The notes under the pieces are model-generated. The model saw nothing but the letters and a program-made list of their open reading frames with translations. It was not told the origin of the DNA and made no database searches. From NCBI GenBank assembly GCA_012520255.1, contig JAAYOQ010000010.1:1-64000 (forward strand): DNA of 64,000 nt. Direction: 5' to 3'. Origin of the DNA: Erysipelotrichia bacterium. GTDB lineage: Bacteria; Bacillota_I; Bacilli_A; Erysipelotrichales; Erysipelotrichaceae. Both the position numbers and the translations under genes were made by a program. Positions 42,254 through 51,808 of this stretch are shown piece after piece; within the stretch, counting starts at the first letter, position 1, and every line of letters begins with the position of its first letter.

Positions 42254-42718
42254 ATGAAAAAGAAAATATTTTTAAGAGCATTATTAGGTTTTCCATTAGG
42301 AATTGCAATAGGATATATTGTCACAATATTAATTTCGCTGGTCCGTGCCGATGGTTATTATAGTCCCTGTGTTCCACAACTTGTAGAATCAATGGGCAGT
42401 CAAATTAACGCTGTTGTCTTTCAAGCTATTTTAAGTGGACTTTTAGGTGCGGTATTTGCAGCAATTTCTACAATTTGGGAGATTGAAGATTGGAGTATTG
42501 CCAAACAGACAGCAATCTACTTCACTTCAGCTGCATTAACGATGATGCCAATTGCTTATTTAGCTAAATGGATGGAACCTACCATAAAAGGATTTTTGAG
42601 CTATTTTGGAATTTTCGTAGTGATATTTATTATTATCTGGCTACTTCAATATCTTTTTTGGAAAAGTAAAATCAATCAGATGAATCAGGAAATAGCAAAC
42701 AAAAAAGATCCTCTTTAA
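42254..42718 (+). CDS. DUF3021 membrane protein, partner of the LytTR regulator
   Basis: A 154-residue protein with four membrane segments (about 7-29, 52-74, 84-106, 115-140) and a basic cytosolic tail, matching DUF3021. Partners of this kind hold LytTR regulators inactive at the membrane in streptococcal regulatory pairs. The ATG at 42254 behind GAGGTG is preferred over the GTG nine bases upstream, which is part of the ribosome site. Confidence 0.85.
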   Translation: MKKKIFLRALLGFPLGIAIGYIVTILISLVRADGYYSPCVPQLVESMGSQINAVVFQAILSGLLGAVFAAISTIWEIEDWSIAKQTAIYFTSAALTMMPIAYLAKWMEPTIKGFLSYFGIFVVIFIIIWLLQYLFWKSKINQMNQEIANKKDPL

Positions 42719-42738
42719 TTTTAAAAAAACTGATACCA

Positions 42739-42772
42739 TTAAAAAAGATCCTTTTAAAGAGATCTTTTTTAA
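42739..42772 (+). terminator. Terminator after the DUF3021 gene
   Basis: AAAAAAGATC (42741-42750) pairs with GATCTTTTTT (42761-42770). It is A/T-symmetric, so it could also serve the minus-strand tRNA-Arg next to it. Confidence 0.8.
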
Positions 42773-42774
42773 TC

Positions 42775-42849
42775 TGGCGCCCCCTGCAAGAATCGAACTT
42801 GCAACTAACCCTTAGGAGGGGTTTATTATATCCATTTAACTAAAGGGGC
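42775..42849 (-). tRNA. tRNA-Arg (anticodon CCU)
   Basis: The minus strand folds as a cloverleaf: acceptor GCCCCTT with AGGGGGC (one G-U), anticodon loop CTCCTAA (CCU, reads AGG), T arm with AGTTCGATTCT, discriminator G and encoded CCA. Confidence 0.95.
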
Positions 42850-42922
42850 TCTTAACTGATTTAACACCTTAAATATTATATCATCTTTTATATCTTGTGC
42901 TAAAATAAATATGGTGATAAAA

Positions 42923-43543
42923 ATGGAAAAACTATATTTAAACATGATTGTTGATATGACTGACACAAATTGTGAGTTCATCAAAACTATCGATAAAGAG
43001 ATTAACAATTACGGAGCTGTTGTTTATAATCATCAGTCAAATTCTTATCAATTCATTCGCAAATTTAAACATATTGACTATAAAGCTGAAATTCTACCTG
43101 ATTTTATCAAGGTTGAAAACTCAGATGCTTTACTTAACGGATTAAATCTTACCATACATTATGAATTTGATCCTGAAACCGAAGAAGATGAAGAAAACCT
43201 TGATATCTGGTATAAGGATATTTCACAAATCAAATTACCGGTTTTCAACTATGATGATGAAGGTGAAATTTATTTAGAACAATCCATTCCAATTGATACT
43301 TCAATCAGCAAACATACTCTTTGGTATTTAAGTAAAGATAGCTATGACTACATATTAGATACAGATTTATTAATGTTAACTCCTGTCATTAAAAACATTA
43401 ATATTGCCAGAGACTTAATTAAAAATTATAGTATTCATCCTTTTGATTATCAGGCTGATGAACAAAATCATTTACCTGATAATTTAACAGGTGTTTATAG
43501 CCACGACGATCACAAAGAAGATTGTGAGGATAATATTGAATAA
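42923..43543 (+). CDS. Unknown acidic soluble protein
   Basis: A 206-residue product that is not recognised. It is acidic throughout, especially ETEEDEENLDIWY near residue 90 and the C-terminal SHDDHKEDCEDNIE. No membrane segment or signal peptide is visible. The ATG at 42923 follows GGTGA; an ATG 12 bases upstream is less well placed. It is monocistronic, with a terminator 24 bp after the stop. Confidence 0.65.
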   Translation: MEKLYLNMIVDMTDTNCEFIKTIDKEINNYGAVVYNHQSNSYQFIRKFKHIDYKAEILPDFIKVENSDALLNGLNLTIHYEFDPETEEDEENLDIWYKDISQIKLPVFNYDDEGEIYLEQSIPIDTSISKHTLWYLSKDSYDYILDTDLLMLTPVIKNINIARDLIKNYSIHPFDYQADEQNHLPDNLTGVYSHDDHKEDCEDNIE

Positions 43544-43566
43544 ATCATCTTTATTTCTTATTAAAA

Positions 43567-43590
43567 AAGAACTGTCAGGTTCTTTTTTTG
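43567..43590 (+). terminator. Terminator after the 42923 gene
   Basis: AAGAAC (43567-43572) pairs with GTTCTT (43579-43584), followed by T5. Confidence 0.8.
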
Positions 43591-43654
43591 ATTTATAGTT
43601 TTTTGGCTAAATGCTGATAATTATTTTATAATCATAAAACAGCCGGACAACTTA

Positions 43655-44386
43655 TTATTTATCCTCTTCAACAGTGATATCTTTAAATACTTCACCCACT
43701 TTTTCTTTAATTACCAAATCAGCTTTTCCATCTTGAAATGTTGCTGATAAATTAATAACCACCAGATATTTCCCTTTAAAATAATGCACCAGACCTGCCG
43801 CCGGATAGACTATTAAAGATGTCCCGGCGATTACCATACAGTCAGCTTGCCTTATTGTTTCAATTGATCCATAGAGAACAGAATCATCCAATCCCTCTTC
43901 ATATAGAACAACATCAGGCTTGATTATTCCTCCACACTCACAATACGGAATTTCACCACTGTCTATAATATAATCTAAATCGTAAAACTTATGACATTTG
44001 ATACAGTAGTTTCTATGGATTGAACCGTGTAATTCATAGACATTTTTACTTCCTGCAGCCTGGTGTAAACCATCAATATTTTGAGTAATTACACCTAAAG
44101 CTTTGCCTTTCTTTTCAAATTCAGCCATTTTTTTATGGGCCATATTCGGTTTGGCATCAGGATAAATCATCCTATCTTTATAAAAACGATAAAACTCTTT
44201 TGGATCGCGTCTATAAAAAGAATGAGAGATTATTCTTTCAGGAGAATACTTATATTTTTGATTATATAAGCCATCTACACTTCTAAAATCAGGAATACCA
44301 CTTTCGGTTGAAACTCCTGCTCCGGTAAAAAATACAATCTTATTAGATTCATTTAATATTTTCTGCAACATTTCTATTTTTTCCAT
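43655..44386 (-). CDS. cobB: Sir2-family NAD-dependent protein deacylase
   Basis: A 243-residue sirtuin that removes acyl groups from lysines using NAD. The NAD motifs FFTGAGVSTESGIPDFRS (residues 19-36) and TQNIDGLHQAAG (around 104-115), the catalytic LHGS (His near 122) and a four-Cys zinc ribbon (YCIKCHK...YCECGG) are all present. It lies two bases after the glycosidase gene stop and so ends that operon. A functional link between the two is not obvious. Confidence 0.95.
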   Translation of the reverse strand: MEKIEMLQKILNESNKIVFFTGAGVSTESGIPDFRSVDGLYNQKYKYSPERIISHSFYRRDPKEFYRFYKDRMIYPDAKPNMAHKKMAEFEKKGKALGVITQNIDGLHQAAGSKNVYELHGSIHRNYCIKCHKFYDLDYIIDSGEIPYCECGGIIKPDVVLYEEGLDDSVLYGSIETIRQADCMVIAGTSLIVYPAAGLVHYFKGKYLVVINLSATFQDGKADLVIKEKVGEVFKDITVEEDK

Positions 44387-44388
44387 AA

Positions 44389-45483
44389 TTAATACACCAC
44401 CAATACATCAAGAACGTTTCTTTCTCCTGCTCCTTGATATGAAACAGGTTTATTTAATAATTTCCCGTTTTCAACCATAGCTGAGGAACCTCCACCATCA
44501 AGATTACAAGCATTATAAGCTCCATAACGCATCATAATTTCTACTAAATCAGCAAGAGTAGCACCCATTGAGCCTTCGCCACCTCTACCGTTAATAACTA
44601 ACATTAATACTATTCCATCTTTTCTTTGACCGATGCATGTTCTTGGATGAAGCCCACCTCCTCCATTACCTGTATAGGTAGAAGGTTCTCCATTTACTAT
44701 TAGAAATGGACCAAATTCGATACCCCAAACCATTCCAGCTTCTTCTGCTCTATTGGCTGTTGTCTTCATTAGCATCAGTACTCCATCTTTATTCATACCG
44801 ACCATAGGACCATTTCTTCCTGAATCATAATAAACTTTACCATCAACTATCAAACTACGAGCCGGCCATTTTTCATAGGTCTCCTGATTTATATAGTATC
44901 CACTGGCATTTGTGGCAATTACAGCTTTTGTCTGTTTAGCCAGTTCGGTTACTGTATTGCCATACCTGCTTTTGGACATATATAGATGAATTCTTTTCGG
45001 ATCATATATTATTGCCAAATAGCCTGAATATTTGCCTTCCTTTATTCTAATTACTTTATATAAGTCATTACCTTCATTTTTCTTTAAGACTGCTTCCTCA
45101 TATTCATTGGCATAGACTACCTTATCTGAATAATCTACAAAGACAATATCACTGATATTTGATGTATTTCCAGCTGCTGTAAAGGTATGTTTTTCAGCAA
45201 TTTTTTGAGCATATTCCTCTGAATACAGTACATATGCCAGGTATTTATGAGTATTTGTACCAAAAGCAGTCTGAACAAACAGGTCACGTATTTTATCATA
45301 AGGTCCATATGCAAAAAAGAAACAAACCAAAGCACAAATATCTACAAAAATTAATACATATGTATACCAGTTCAGCTTTTTCTTTTTTCTATTCCTGATA
45401 AAAACTGTTTGGATTTCACCAGTAAAACCCTTTTCTACTTCTGAACTTTTTATTAATTTGTATGCAGATATTTTTTTAATCAT
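44389..45483 (-). CDS. Membrane-anchored phosphodiester glycosidase-domain protein
   Basis: A 364-residue protein with a cytosolic basic start, one membrane span (about residues 36-58) and an external NAGPA-type domain. The motifs GGGGLHPRTCIGQRKDG, NGRGGEGSMGATLADLVEIM and CNLDGGGSSAMV are those of the phosphodiester glycosidase/exopolysaccharide family, whose human member removes GlcNAc from a phosphodiester. It probably trims or processes a cell-surface glycan. The ATG at 45483, nine bases after GGAGG, is chosen over an upstream TTG. It overlaps the previous gene by eight bases. Confidence 0.88.
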   Translation of the reverse strand: MIKKISAYKLIKSSEVEKGFTGEIQTVFIRNRKKKKLNWYTYVLIFVDICALVCFFFAYGPYDKIRDLFVQTAFGTNTHKYLAYVLYSEEYAQKIAEKHTFTAAGNTSNISDIVFVDYSDKVVYANEYEEAVLKKNEGNDLYKVIRIKEGKYSGYLAIIYDPKRIHLYMSKSRYGNTVTELAKQTKAVIATNASGYYINQETYEKWPARSLIVDGKVYYDSGRNGPMVGMNKDGVLMLMKTTANRAEEAGMVWGIEFGPFLIVNGEPSTYTGNGGGGLHPRTCIGQRKDGIVLMLVINGRGGEGSMGATLADLVEIMMRYGAYNACNLDGGGSSAMVENGKLLNKPVSYQGAGERNVLDVLVVY

Positions 45484-46849
45484 TATCAATTACCTCCAAT
45501 ACAAATGGATCATCTTCAGTTCCAGCCCCTGAAGTTATTAAAATTTGTCCATTCAAACAGATTACCGGTTTAACATTAGCTGTCTCATTAATATCAATAA
45601 ATTTAATTAGATTTTCGTCAATTACACAAATCAACTCATCAGACTGAGTACCGTTATTTGCTATATAGATATTTTCGTTACCTTTTAAATGTTTAAAACT
45701 GATGTTGGGTATCGATACATAACATTCGATTTCATTACCATAACAACTGTTTCTGTAATCATATTCACCTATGTATGGAAAAGTTCCATATGTCCATTTC
45801 TTAAGCACTAAATAATCTTCATATTTTTCTAATTTTTCCAAAAATTCATTATTTAAATAATAACCCACACCACTATCTAAGGTTATGTAATTATAAGCAC
45901 CGAACTTGATTGGAGAGTTATCATCATCTTGTTGGATTATGCCATCCATTATCAGTATCACATTTCTATTTTCATCAATAGACTCTACTTGCCACTTCAT
46001 ATCAGCATATTGAATATAAGCACCGACAGGGGCATCAAGAACTTTTTTAATTTCAGTTTGCAACAGTGTAAATGGATTTTCTTTTGTTCCATCACCACTT
46101 CTAGCTATGGTAGTGCTGCATAATGTTAATACTGGTCTAACACCTATAATCAGTGATTGCGAAAAAGCAAGACCTATAGCTCCTTCATTATTTACAAGAT
46201 AATATTTATTTTCGCTATTTCTATTACATAACCAAAAACGTTCACCATTGTTTAAATACGAATTTTGTCCACCAGCTGCCTGATATTCCTTCAACGACAA
46301 TAAACCAAATTTATTAAGATCCAAATCTTGCGTGCATATGTGTTCTTCTAAGTTATCAATTTGACAAACACAACTTGAATTTTCAACCAGATAACTTTCA
46401 TTTTTAACAATCCTTTCATAAAGTCCGGTATGTTCCTGTTCTGATTGATTCAACCAATGGCTGATAGAGGTGTTATAGAAAATATCTTTTTCATATAAAG
46501 GCATAATCGTTATCGATTTTTCAGCAATAATTTTAATGTTTTTATTGCTGTCAATAGAGATGATACGATATAAATTTCCAGAAATAGAAATATAGTTATT
46601 ATTTACATTTCCAACAAAAGTATATGTACCATCTTCATTTTCTATCAGCCTGTCAGCAGATGAATAATCAATTCTGTCTACCAAAACTTTTGATAAAAAA
46701 GAATAACTTGAATTACTATATATATTATAAACCTTTTTCTTAAAATATAATAATCGGCTCATGTAAAAGGATAAAATACCTACTATCAGTAAGGTATTAA
46801 TTATTTGAAAACCTTTCTCTTTTGTAATATTAAATTTCTTTTTTTCCAC
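45476..46849 (-). CDS. Membrane-anchored two-repeat extracellular protein
   Basis: A 457-residue protein with one membrane span (about 14-34) and a long external part made of two similar halves. Each half ends in the same motif: GVRPVLTL...GDGTKENPFTL near 250-275 and VKPVICLNG...GAGTEDDPFVL at the end. This recalls DUF6273-like repeat domains of gut Firmicutes, but the family is not certain. The GTG at 46849, eight bases after AAAGG, is the best start; the longer frame lacks a site. Its gene overlaps the glycosidase gene by eight bases, so the two surface proteins probably work together. Confidence 0.65.
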   Translation of the reverse strand: MEKKKFNITKEKGFQIINTLLIVGILSFYMSRLLYFKKKVYNIYSNSSYSFLSKVLVDRIDYSSADRLIENEDGTYTFVGNVNNNYISISGNLYRIISIDSNKNIKIIAEKSITIMPLYEKDIFYNTSISHWLNQSEQEHTGLYERIVKNESYLVENSSCVCQIDNLEEHICTQDLDLNKFGLLSLKEYQAAGGQNSYLNNGERFWLCNRNSENKYYLVNNEGAIGLAFSQSLIIGVRPVLTLCSTTIARSGDGTKENPFTLLQTEIKKVLDAPVGAYIQYADMKWQVESIDENRNVILIMDGIIQQDDDNSPIKFGAYNYITLDSGVGYYLNNEFLEKLEKYEDYLVLKKWTYGTFPYIGEYDYRNSCYGNEIECYVSIPNISFKHLKGNENIYIANNGTQSDELICVIDENLIKFIDINETANVKPVICLNGQILITSGAGTEDDPFVLEVIDND

Positions 46850-47080
46850 AACAAAAACCTTTTCAGTCCATAAGAAATGATAACATAAAAAAAAGAGCGT
46901 TTCCACTTTTTACATCACTTCACATTACATCCCATAGATTCAATATTTCTGGCAAAGAGATAATTTAAAGACTACTTACATAAACAGACAAATTTTTCAA
47001 GGTCTTTCAGACAACCGCATACACATTACCTGTTTTTAAATATGATAATAAATAATTATAACTGTTATTTATAAATTAAA
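46850..47080. other. Intergenic region
   Basis: About 230 bp without a gene between the two-repeat surface protein gene and the deoD terminator. It must hold the promoter of the surface operon on the minus strand; none is clear by eye. Confidence 0.4.
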
Positions 47081-47110
47081 ACGACAACTTGAATTAATTC
47101 AGGTTGTCGT
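47081..47110 (-). terminator. Terminator of deoD
   Basis: ACGACAACTTGAA pairs with TTCAGGTTGTCGT (one mismatch) in a 13-bp stem, with T-rich sequence following on the minus strand. Confidence 0.85.
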
Positions 47111-47153
47111 AAAGATCTATTTTAAATCAGTTAATGCTCTTTAAATATAACTT

Positions 47154-47879
47154 TTACACATAATTTTCAGCTAATCCTAAGGCAATTTCCATCATTCTGG
47201 TAAATGAATTTTGTCTTTCTTCAGCTGATGTTAATTCATGGGTAACAATATTATCAGAAACAGTCAGTAAACACGCTGCTTTTTTACCTAAATAATTAGC
47301 GTTGGCAAATAAAGCAAATGATTCCATTTCGGCAGCGATACAATTATATTCGTTTACAGTCTTGGCAAAATTAGCTTCTGCCACATTTTCGCCATAGTAG
47401 AAATTGTCACTTGAGTTAATTCTACCCTCAATTAGTTTATAACCTAATTTTGCTGCTGATTCTCTGATTTCTTCGTTTAATTTAGCATTTGGATAGGTGA
47501 TTTTTTCTTCATAACCACAGAACTGTCTGGCATATGTTGACTCAGAATAAGCACTGTCTGTCAAGATAACTTCATATAAATCAATATCTGCTTTCATAGC
47601 GCCTGTAGTTCCAATACGAACAATTGCTTCAACGCCATAAAAAGCGAACAATTCATATGAATAGATACCCATCGAAGGCATCCCCATACCAGAACCCATA
47701 ACTGACACTCTATGACCTTTATATGTTCCGGTAAAACCTAACATACCTCTGATGCCGTTAAATTGAACAACATCATCCAAATATGTTTCAGCCAAAACTT
47801 TAGCTCTTAATGGATCTCCTGGCATTAAGACCAGTTTTGCGACATCGCCCTTGTTTGCACTAATATGCGGTGTACTCAT
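47154..47879 (-). CDS. deoD: Purine-nucleoside phosphorylase (DeoD type)
   Basis: It cleaves purine (deoxy)nucleosides with phosphate to base and ribose-1-phosphate. The 241 residues match the hexameric bacterial type: MSTPHISANKGDVAKLVLMPGDPLRAK at the start, GSGMGMPSMGIYSYELF, RIGTTGAM, and AAEMESFALF with the ribose-binding Glu, then SDNIVTHE with the catalytic Asp. An AGGAGG site precedes the start. The gene is monocistronic. Confidence 0.97.
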   Translation of the reverse strand: MSTPHISANKGDVAKLVLMPGDPLRAKVLAETYLDDVVQFNGIRGMLGFTGTYKGHRVSVMGSGMGMPSMGIYSYELFAFYGVEAIVRIGTTGAMKADIDLYEVILTDSAYSESTYARQFCGYEEKITYPNAKLNEEIRESAAKLGYKLIEGRINSSDNFYYGENVAEANFAKTVNEYNCIAAEMESFALFANANYLGKKAACLLTVSDNIVTHELTSAEERQNSFTRMMEIALGLAENYV

Positions 47880-47963
47880 TTTTTAATCCTCCTTAATGAA
47901 TATATTTATTTTTTTACTTCTTTTAAACATTCTATCAAATCCAGACTACCTTTTTCAATTACC

Positions 47964-49319
47964 TTAAATCTTTTCGGACTTCTTTTTTTCTACTTTAGAT
48001 TTGTTTTTGGCCTCAATTCTAAAAATGACACCTTTTTCTAAATTCTCAGCTACAATTGAAAAATCATAAGCATTACAAACCTTATAACAGATACTCAACC
48101 CTAAACCAAATTTTCCTTTATCTCCTTTTTCAAAAGGCTTAAAAAGGGTGTCAACTCTCTCTTTTGACATTGAAGGACCATCATTGGCAATTGATAAATA
48201 ATCAGATTTTAATACAACCGTAATACTGTTTTCGGCATACCTCAAAGCATTATCTAATAGATTGGATAAAACCACTCTCCAACTCTCTTCGTCACCTTTA
48301 AAGATTGCTGGTCTTAAATCTTTATTTATCTGAAGCTCTGGCCTTATCATCTTAAAGGAAACCAAAACATCATTAATCAGTTTATACATTTCTGTTGTTT
48401 TATCAGTTTCTTTTTCTTGATCCATCATATAATCAATTCTATTTAAGAATAATAAGCTATAAACCTTCTTCTCTAATCTATTAGCATTTTCTAAAATAAC
48501 ATCCACACTTTTTTCTAATGTATCGTATGGATAAATTCCATCCTTAATACTTTCTGCATAGGATTTAATTGTCGCAATTGGAGTTTTCAAATCATGGGAA
48601 ATATTTTGAATCATTTCCTCTTTTGTTTCTTCCTGACGTTTAATTTCGTTATGCATGCCAACAAGAGCATTAGCTAAATCACCTAATTCATCTTGTCTTT
48701 CAAGATTCAAAACGGCATCTTCACCTTGCCTTATTTTTCCAATGTAATTTTGCATCTGCCAGATAGGAGCAATAATCGTACCTACCCAGATTGTCAGCAA
48801 GATAAAAATCACTCCAAATACAATCGCACTGGTATTGGAGACATTGCTCAATAAATCATTTTCAATTGCTTTGCCATAGGCTTCACCAATAACAGAAATT
48901 ACTTCATATTTTCCTTCTACATTCGAATAATAGTAATAATACTTTTTACCATTTACCTCGAAACTGCTTTCCTTCCATCCTGTTTTATTTTCAGCAGCAA
49001 TCTCATTAACTTTGCCAATAAAATTATCTGCCAATCTGCCACCGTAATATTTGATACATTTATCTTCAGAATAGACAAAATGCATAACATCAGCATCGTA
49101 AGCTAAATCAGAAAAACCACTATCCTCTGTTAATGTTTTAACCAGGCTTTCTTGTGATCGGTGTAAAAGAGACATAACTTGATTTACCACAAAATCATCA
49201 ATATTACCTCTTAAATAAACCGAAAAGAAAAAGATCAGCACTACACCAAATGTCACAATAATGATGCTGACCTGTTGAAACAAAGATACATCTGTTATTG
49301 ATTTTAAAAATCTTCTCAT
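47964..49319 (-). CDS. Sensor histidine kinase
   Basis: A 451-residue class I kinase with two membrane spans (about 17-38 and 160-181) enclosing an external domain of about 120 residues. A HAMP-like linker, a HisKA domain with the phospho-His in NISHDLKTPIATIKSYAESI (near 243), and an HATPase domain (NLLDNALRYA, FKPFEKGDKGKFGLGLSI) follow. It starts where the response regulator gene ends (one shared base). The signal is unknown. Confidence 0.95.
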   Translation of the reverse strand: MRRFLKSITDVSLFQQVSIIIVTFGVVLIFFFSVYLRGNIDDFVVNQVMSLLHRSQESLVKTLTEDSGFSDLAYDADVMHFVYSEDKCIKYYGGRLADNFIGKVNEIAAENKTGWKESSFEVNGKKYYYYYSNVEGKYEVISVIGEAYGKAIENDLLSNVSNTSAIVFGVIFILLTIWVGTIIAPIWQMQNYIGKIRQGEDAVLNLERQDELGDLANALVGMHNEIKRQEETKEEMIQNISHDLKTPIATIKSYAESIKDGIYPYDTLEKSVDVILENANRLEKKVYSLLFLNRIDYMMDQEKETDKTTEMYKLINDVLVSFKMIRPELQINKDLRPAIFKGDEESWRVVLSNLLDNALRYAENSITVVLKSDYLSIANDGPSMSKERVDTLFKPFEKGDKGKFGLGLSICYKVCNAYDFSIVAENLEKGVIFRIEAKNKSKVEKKKSEKI

Positions 49320-49975
49320 TATCCTAATTTATAACCATAACCATGCAAGGTATTAATATTAAGTTTAGGCATTTTCTTTCTTAATCTTCTTAAGGTATCA
49401 TCAACAACTCTATCTGAGCCATAATACCCTTCTCCCCAAACAGAAGCGATGATATTTTCTCTTGATAATGCAACTCCTTTTTTTCTTACAAACAACATCA
49501 GTAGATCAAATTCTTTAGTTGTTAATTCAATAGTTGTTTCATCATCAGTTATAGTTCTCTGGGTTTCATTAATTGTATAGCCGTCAATGACAAATCTTTC
49601 TTCTTCGCGATAAAACCTCTGCATTATTTTATTGACCCTTAAAACTACCTCTTTCATATTAAAAGGCTTGGTAATGTAGTCATCACTACCTTTTTCAAGA
49701 CCAATAATTCTATCAAACTCTTTATCTCTGGCACTGATGAAAATCATAGGGACATCTTTTCTTTGACTTTTAATAGCTTCAAATAGATCAAATCCACTTT
49801 TCTCATCCAGCATTATATCTAACAGCCACAAATCAATATCTTTGTCACCAGTATGCTTTAAAGCAGATTCATATGTATAGAACGACTTAACCAGATATTC
49901 TTCCTTTTCCAAATATCTTTTCATTAATTCATTCAAATCTTTTTCATCTTCAACGATTGCAATTGTTCTTTTCAT
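49319..49975 (-). CDS. OmpR-family response regulator
   Basis: A 218-residue regulator: receiver domain with the phospho-Asp in LWLLDIMLDEKSG (near residue 51) and Lys in DYITKPF, then a winged-helix output domain (TTKEFDLLMLFVRKKG...VDDTLRRLRKK...GYGYKL). The ATG at 49975 after AGGTGA is preferred over upstream GTG and ATG codons. It pairs with the kinase encoded next; targets unknown. The DUF4349 lipoprotein gene upstream is separated by 180 bp and may or may not belong to the regulon. Confidence 0.95.
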   Translation of the reverse strand: MKRTIAIVEDEKDLNELMKRYLEKEEYLVKSFYTYESALKHTGDKDIDLWLLDIMLDEKSGFDLFEAIKSQRKDVPMIFISARDKEFDRIIGLEKGSDDYITKPFNMKEVVLRVNKIMQRFYREEERFVIDGYTINETQRTITDDETTIELTTKEFDLLMLFVRKKGVALSRENIIASVWGEGYYGSDRVVDDTLRRLRKKMPKLNINTLHGYGYKLG

Positions 49976-50155
49976 TAACATCACCTACTTAAGAATATTG
50001 TAGCACAAAAACATATTGGCTGGTTAATAGATCTAAATCTCACTAAAACGTTTTCTTACATCGCACAACCAAAAAAACTCTTTTTGATAATAAAATTTTC
50101 CTTATTTTTTTATACTCTTTTAATAATCAGTTTTTTATTGCTGACTTTTTAATTT

Positions 50156-51067
50156 CTAATTTTCTTCAGTAATGTTTTTTTCTTCAGCAGGCTTTTTTAC
50201 TTTTTCTTTTTTTGGAGCATTCTTTCTCTTTTTAATAACAAAATAAACAACTCCACCAACTGGAAGCCAAACAGGAATACCTGCAATAGCTAAAATAATC
50301 GCATATTGAACAACAGAAACTACTGCACTTGCACTTCTCACTATTCCTGATTTTAAATAGTATAAGAAATCTTCAAAGCTGAGGGCTGAAAATTTAATTT
50401 CCTGCGATGTTTGTATGACATCATCATACTCTGAAATATCTAATGTAATAGTCGAATAGGAAATCAAAGAATCCCATAACTTAAATTGCCCTTTTAATAT
50501 CTCAATTTCAGTAGTTGTCCTATTAATTTCATATTGAATTTTTAACATTTCTTCTACATTGGCTGCTTTATCAAAGAATTCCTGATACTTAGCCAGATCT
50601 TTTTCCAACTGTTTTAATCTGATATCAGAATCAAAATATTCATTGGTGATATCCTTGGTGTAAACATTAAGATACTTAACGTCTTCACTGGCATCTAATT
50701 TTTCTAAATAAGCATCTAGATTATCAGCAGGAATTTTAAACTCCACCCTGATTGTAGTATAGTTGCTTCCTTCATTTCTGCTAATGTCTGTCTGATAACC
50801 ATCAAATTCTTTTACTAAATTTAAAATGTTCTGATAAGAATCATTAACACTCTTGGTTTTGATTGTCGCTGATCCATTTTTGATTAATTTAAGATCGTTG
50901 TCAATTGGTGCTTTTGTTTGTTCACCTTTATCACTATTATATTCACCAGTTTCATTTTGCCAGTTAGAATCAACATGACCTATACCCTTGTCTTTTGGTT
51001 GGTCTGATGTGCTACAGCCAGCAATCATTAAAACTAACAATATAATAATCCATAACTTCTTTTTCAT
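50156..51067 (-). CDS. DUF4349 lipoprotein
   Basis: A 303-residue lipoprotein: signal peptide with lipobox MIAGC (Cys18), an extracellular DUF4349 domain (IKNGSATIKTKSVNDSYQNILNLVKEFDGYQTDISR ... coiled coil around 160-200), a C-terminal membrane span (about 255-280) and a Lys-rich cytosolic tail. The family's role is unknown, with suggestions of envelope stress or transport. The ATG at 51067 after GAGGAG is the true start; the longer in-frame extension has no site. Confidence 0.85.
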   Translation of the reverse strand: MKKKLWIIILLVLMIAGCSTSDQPKDKGIGHVDSNWQNETGEYNSDKGEQTKAPIDNDLKLIKNGSATIKTKSVNDSYQNILNLVKEFDGYQTDISRNEGSNYTTIRVEFKIPADNLDAYLEKLDASEDVKYLNVYTKDITNEYFDSDIRLKQLEKDLAKYQEFFDKAANVEEMLKIQYEINRTTTEIEILKGQFKLWDSLISYSTITLDISEYDDVIQTSQEIKFSALSFEDFLYYLKSGIVRSASAVVSVVQYAIILAIAGIPVWLPVGGVVYFVIKKRKNAPKKEKVKKPAEEKNITEEN

Positions 51068-51264
51068 TTTTTTCTCCTCGTTTACCTCTTCTGGTATTTT
51101 GAAATTATAATTATCTTTTTCAACTGCTACACAGTTTCTAATGCTGACAAAAATGATGAGCAATTAATGTTTTTTCATCTGAAAAAATACTCAATTTTTA
51201 TCAGCAATATTAAAATTATCCCTTTCTTCAATAATATCTATCTAAGATCATTTTAACTGAAAGA

Positions 51265-51798
51265 CTATTGATTGGTCAATTGTTCTAAATACTGTTGAAA
51301 ATGATTTTCTACATATTGACGGTTGAACGGTTCTATCTGATTGGCAATATCTTCTTTAATCTTTTCCATTTCTCTTTTAATAATTATGTCAATTTCTTCT
51401 GGATAATTCATCATTTCAGAGTGTCTTCTATACTCATCTTCATCTAAAGTAATTATCGTATTATCAGAGAAAATTTTATAATCTAAATCATAATCTATAT
51501 ATTTAACTGCTTCACCATCATATAACACTGGTGATGCTAAGTTGCAGTAATAATAAATACCATCATTTCTAATCATAGCAATGACATTAAACCATCTATC
51601 AGTATAAAAATATCCTATAGCCGGTTCTCTAGTAAACCATTTTCTCCCATCTTTTTCAATCACCCAGGTTTTATTGCTGACAATTACATAATGCTTTTCA
51701 TCACTTTCCAAAACAAAACCCTGGTCCCACGTTCGATTCAAAGAACCATCATGTTTATATGATTGAATATAAACTGAGCAATTTTTTTCCGGATACAT
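51265..51798 (-). CDS. DUF402 nucleoside tri/diphosphatase (Ntdp-like)
   Basis: A 177-residue cytoplasmic protein of the DUF402 family, whose Staphylococcus and Bacillus members hydrolyse nucleoside tri- and diphosphates. VYIQSYKHDGSLNRTW at the start, WFTREPAIGYFYTDRWFNVIAMI and YIDYDLDYKIFSD with the metal-binding acidic residues are diagnostic. It lies 10 bp after thiT and is read from the same riboswitch-controlled message. A link to thiamine nucleotide or NTP clean-up is only suggested by this linkage. Confidence 0.88.
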   Translation of the reverse strand: MYPEKNCSVYIQSYKHDGSLNRTWDQGFVLESDEKHYVIVSNKTWVIEKDGRKWFTREPAIGYFYTDRWFNVIAMIRNDGIYYYCNLASPVLYDGEAVKYIDYDLDYKIFSDNTIITLDEDEYRRHSEMMNYPEEIDIIIKREMEKIKEDIANQIEPFNRQYVENHFQQYLEQLTNQ

Positions 51799-51808
51799 TT
51801 GCGCCTTT

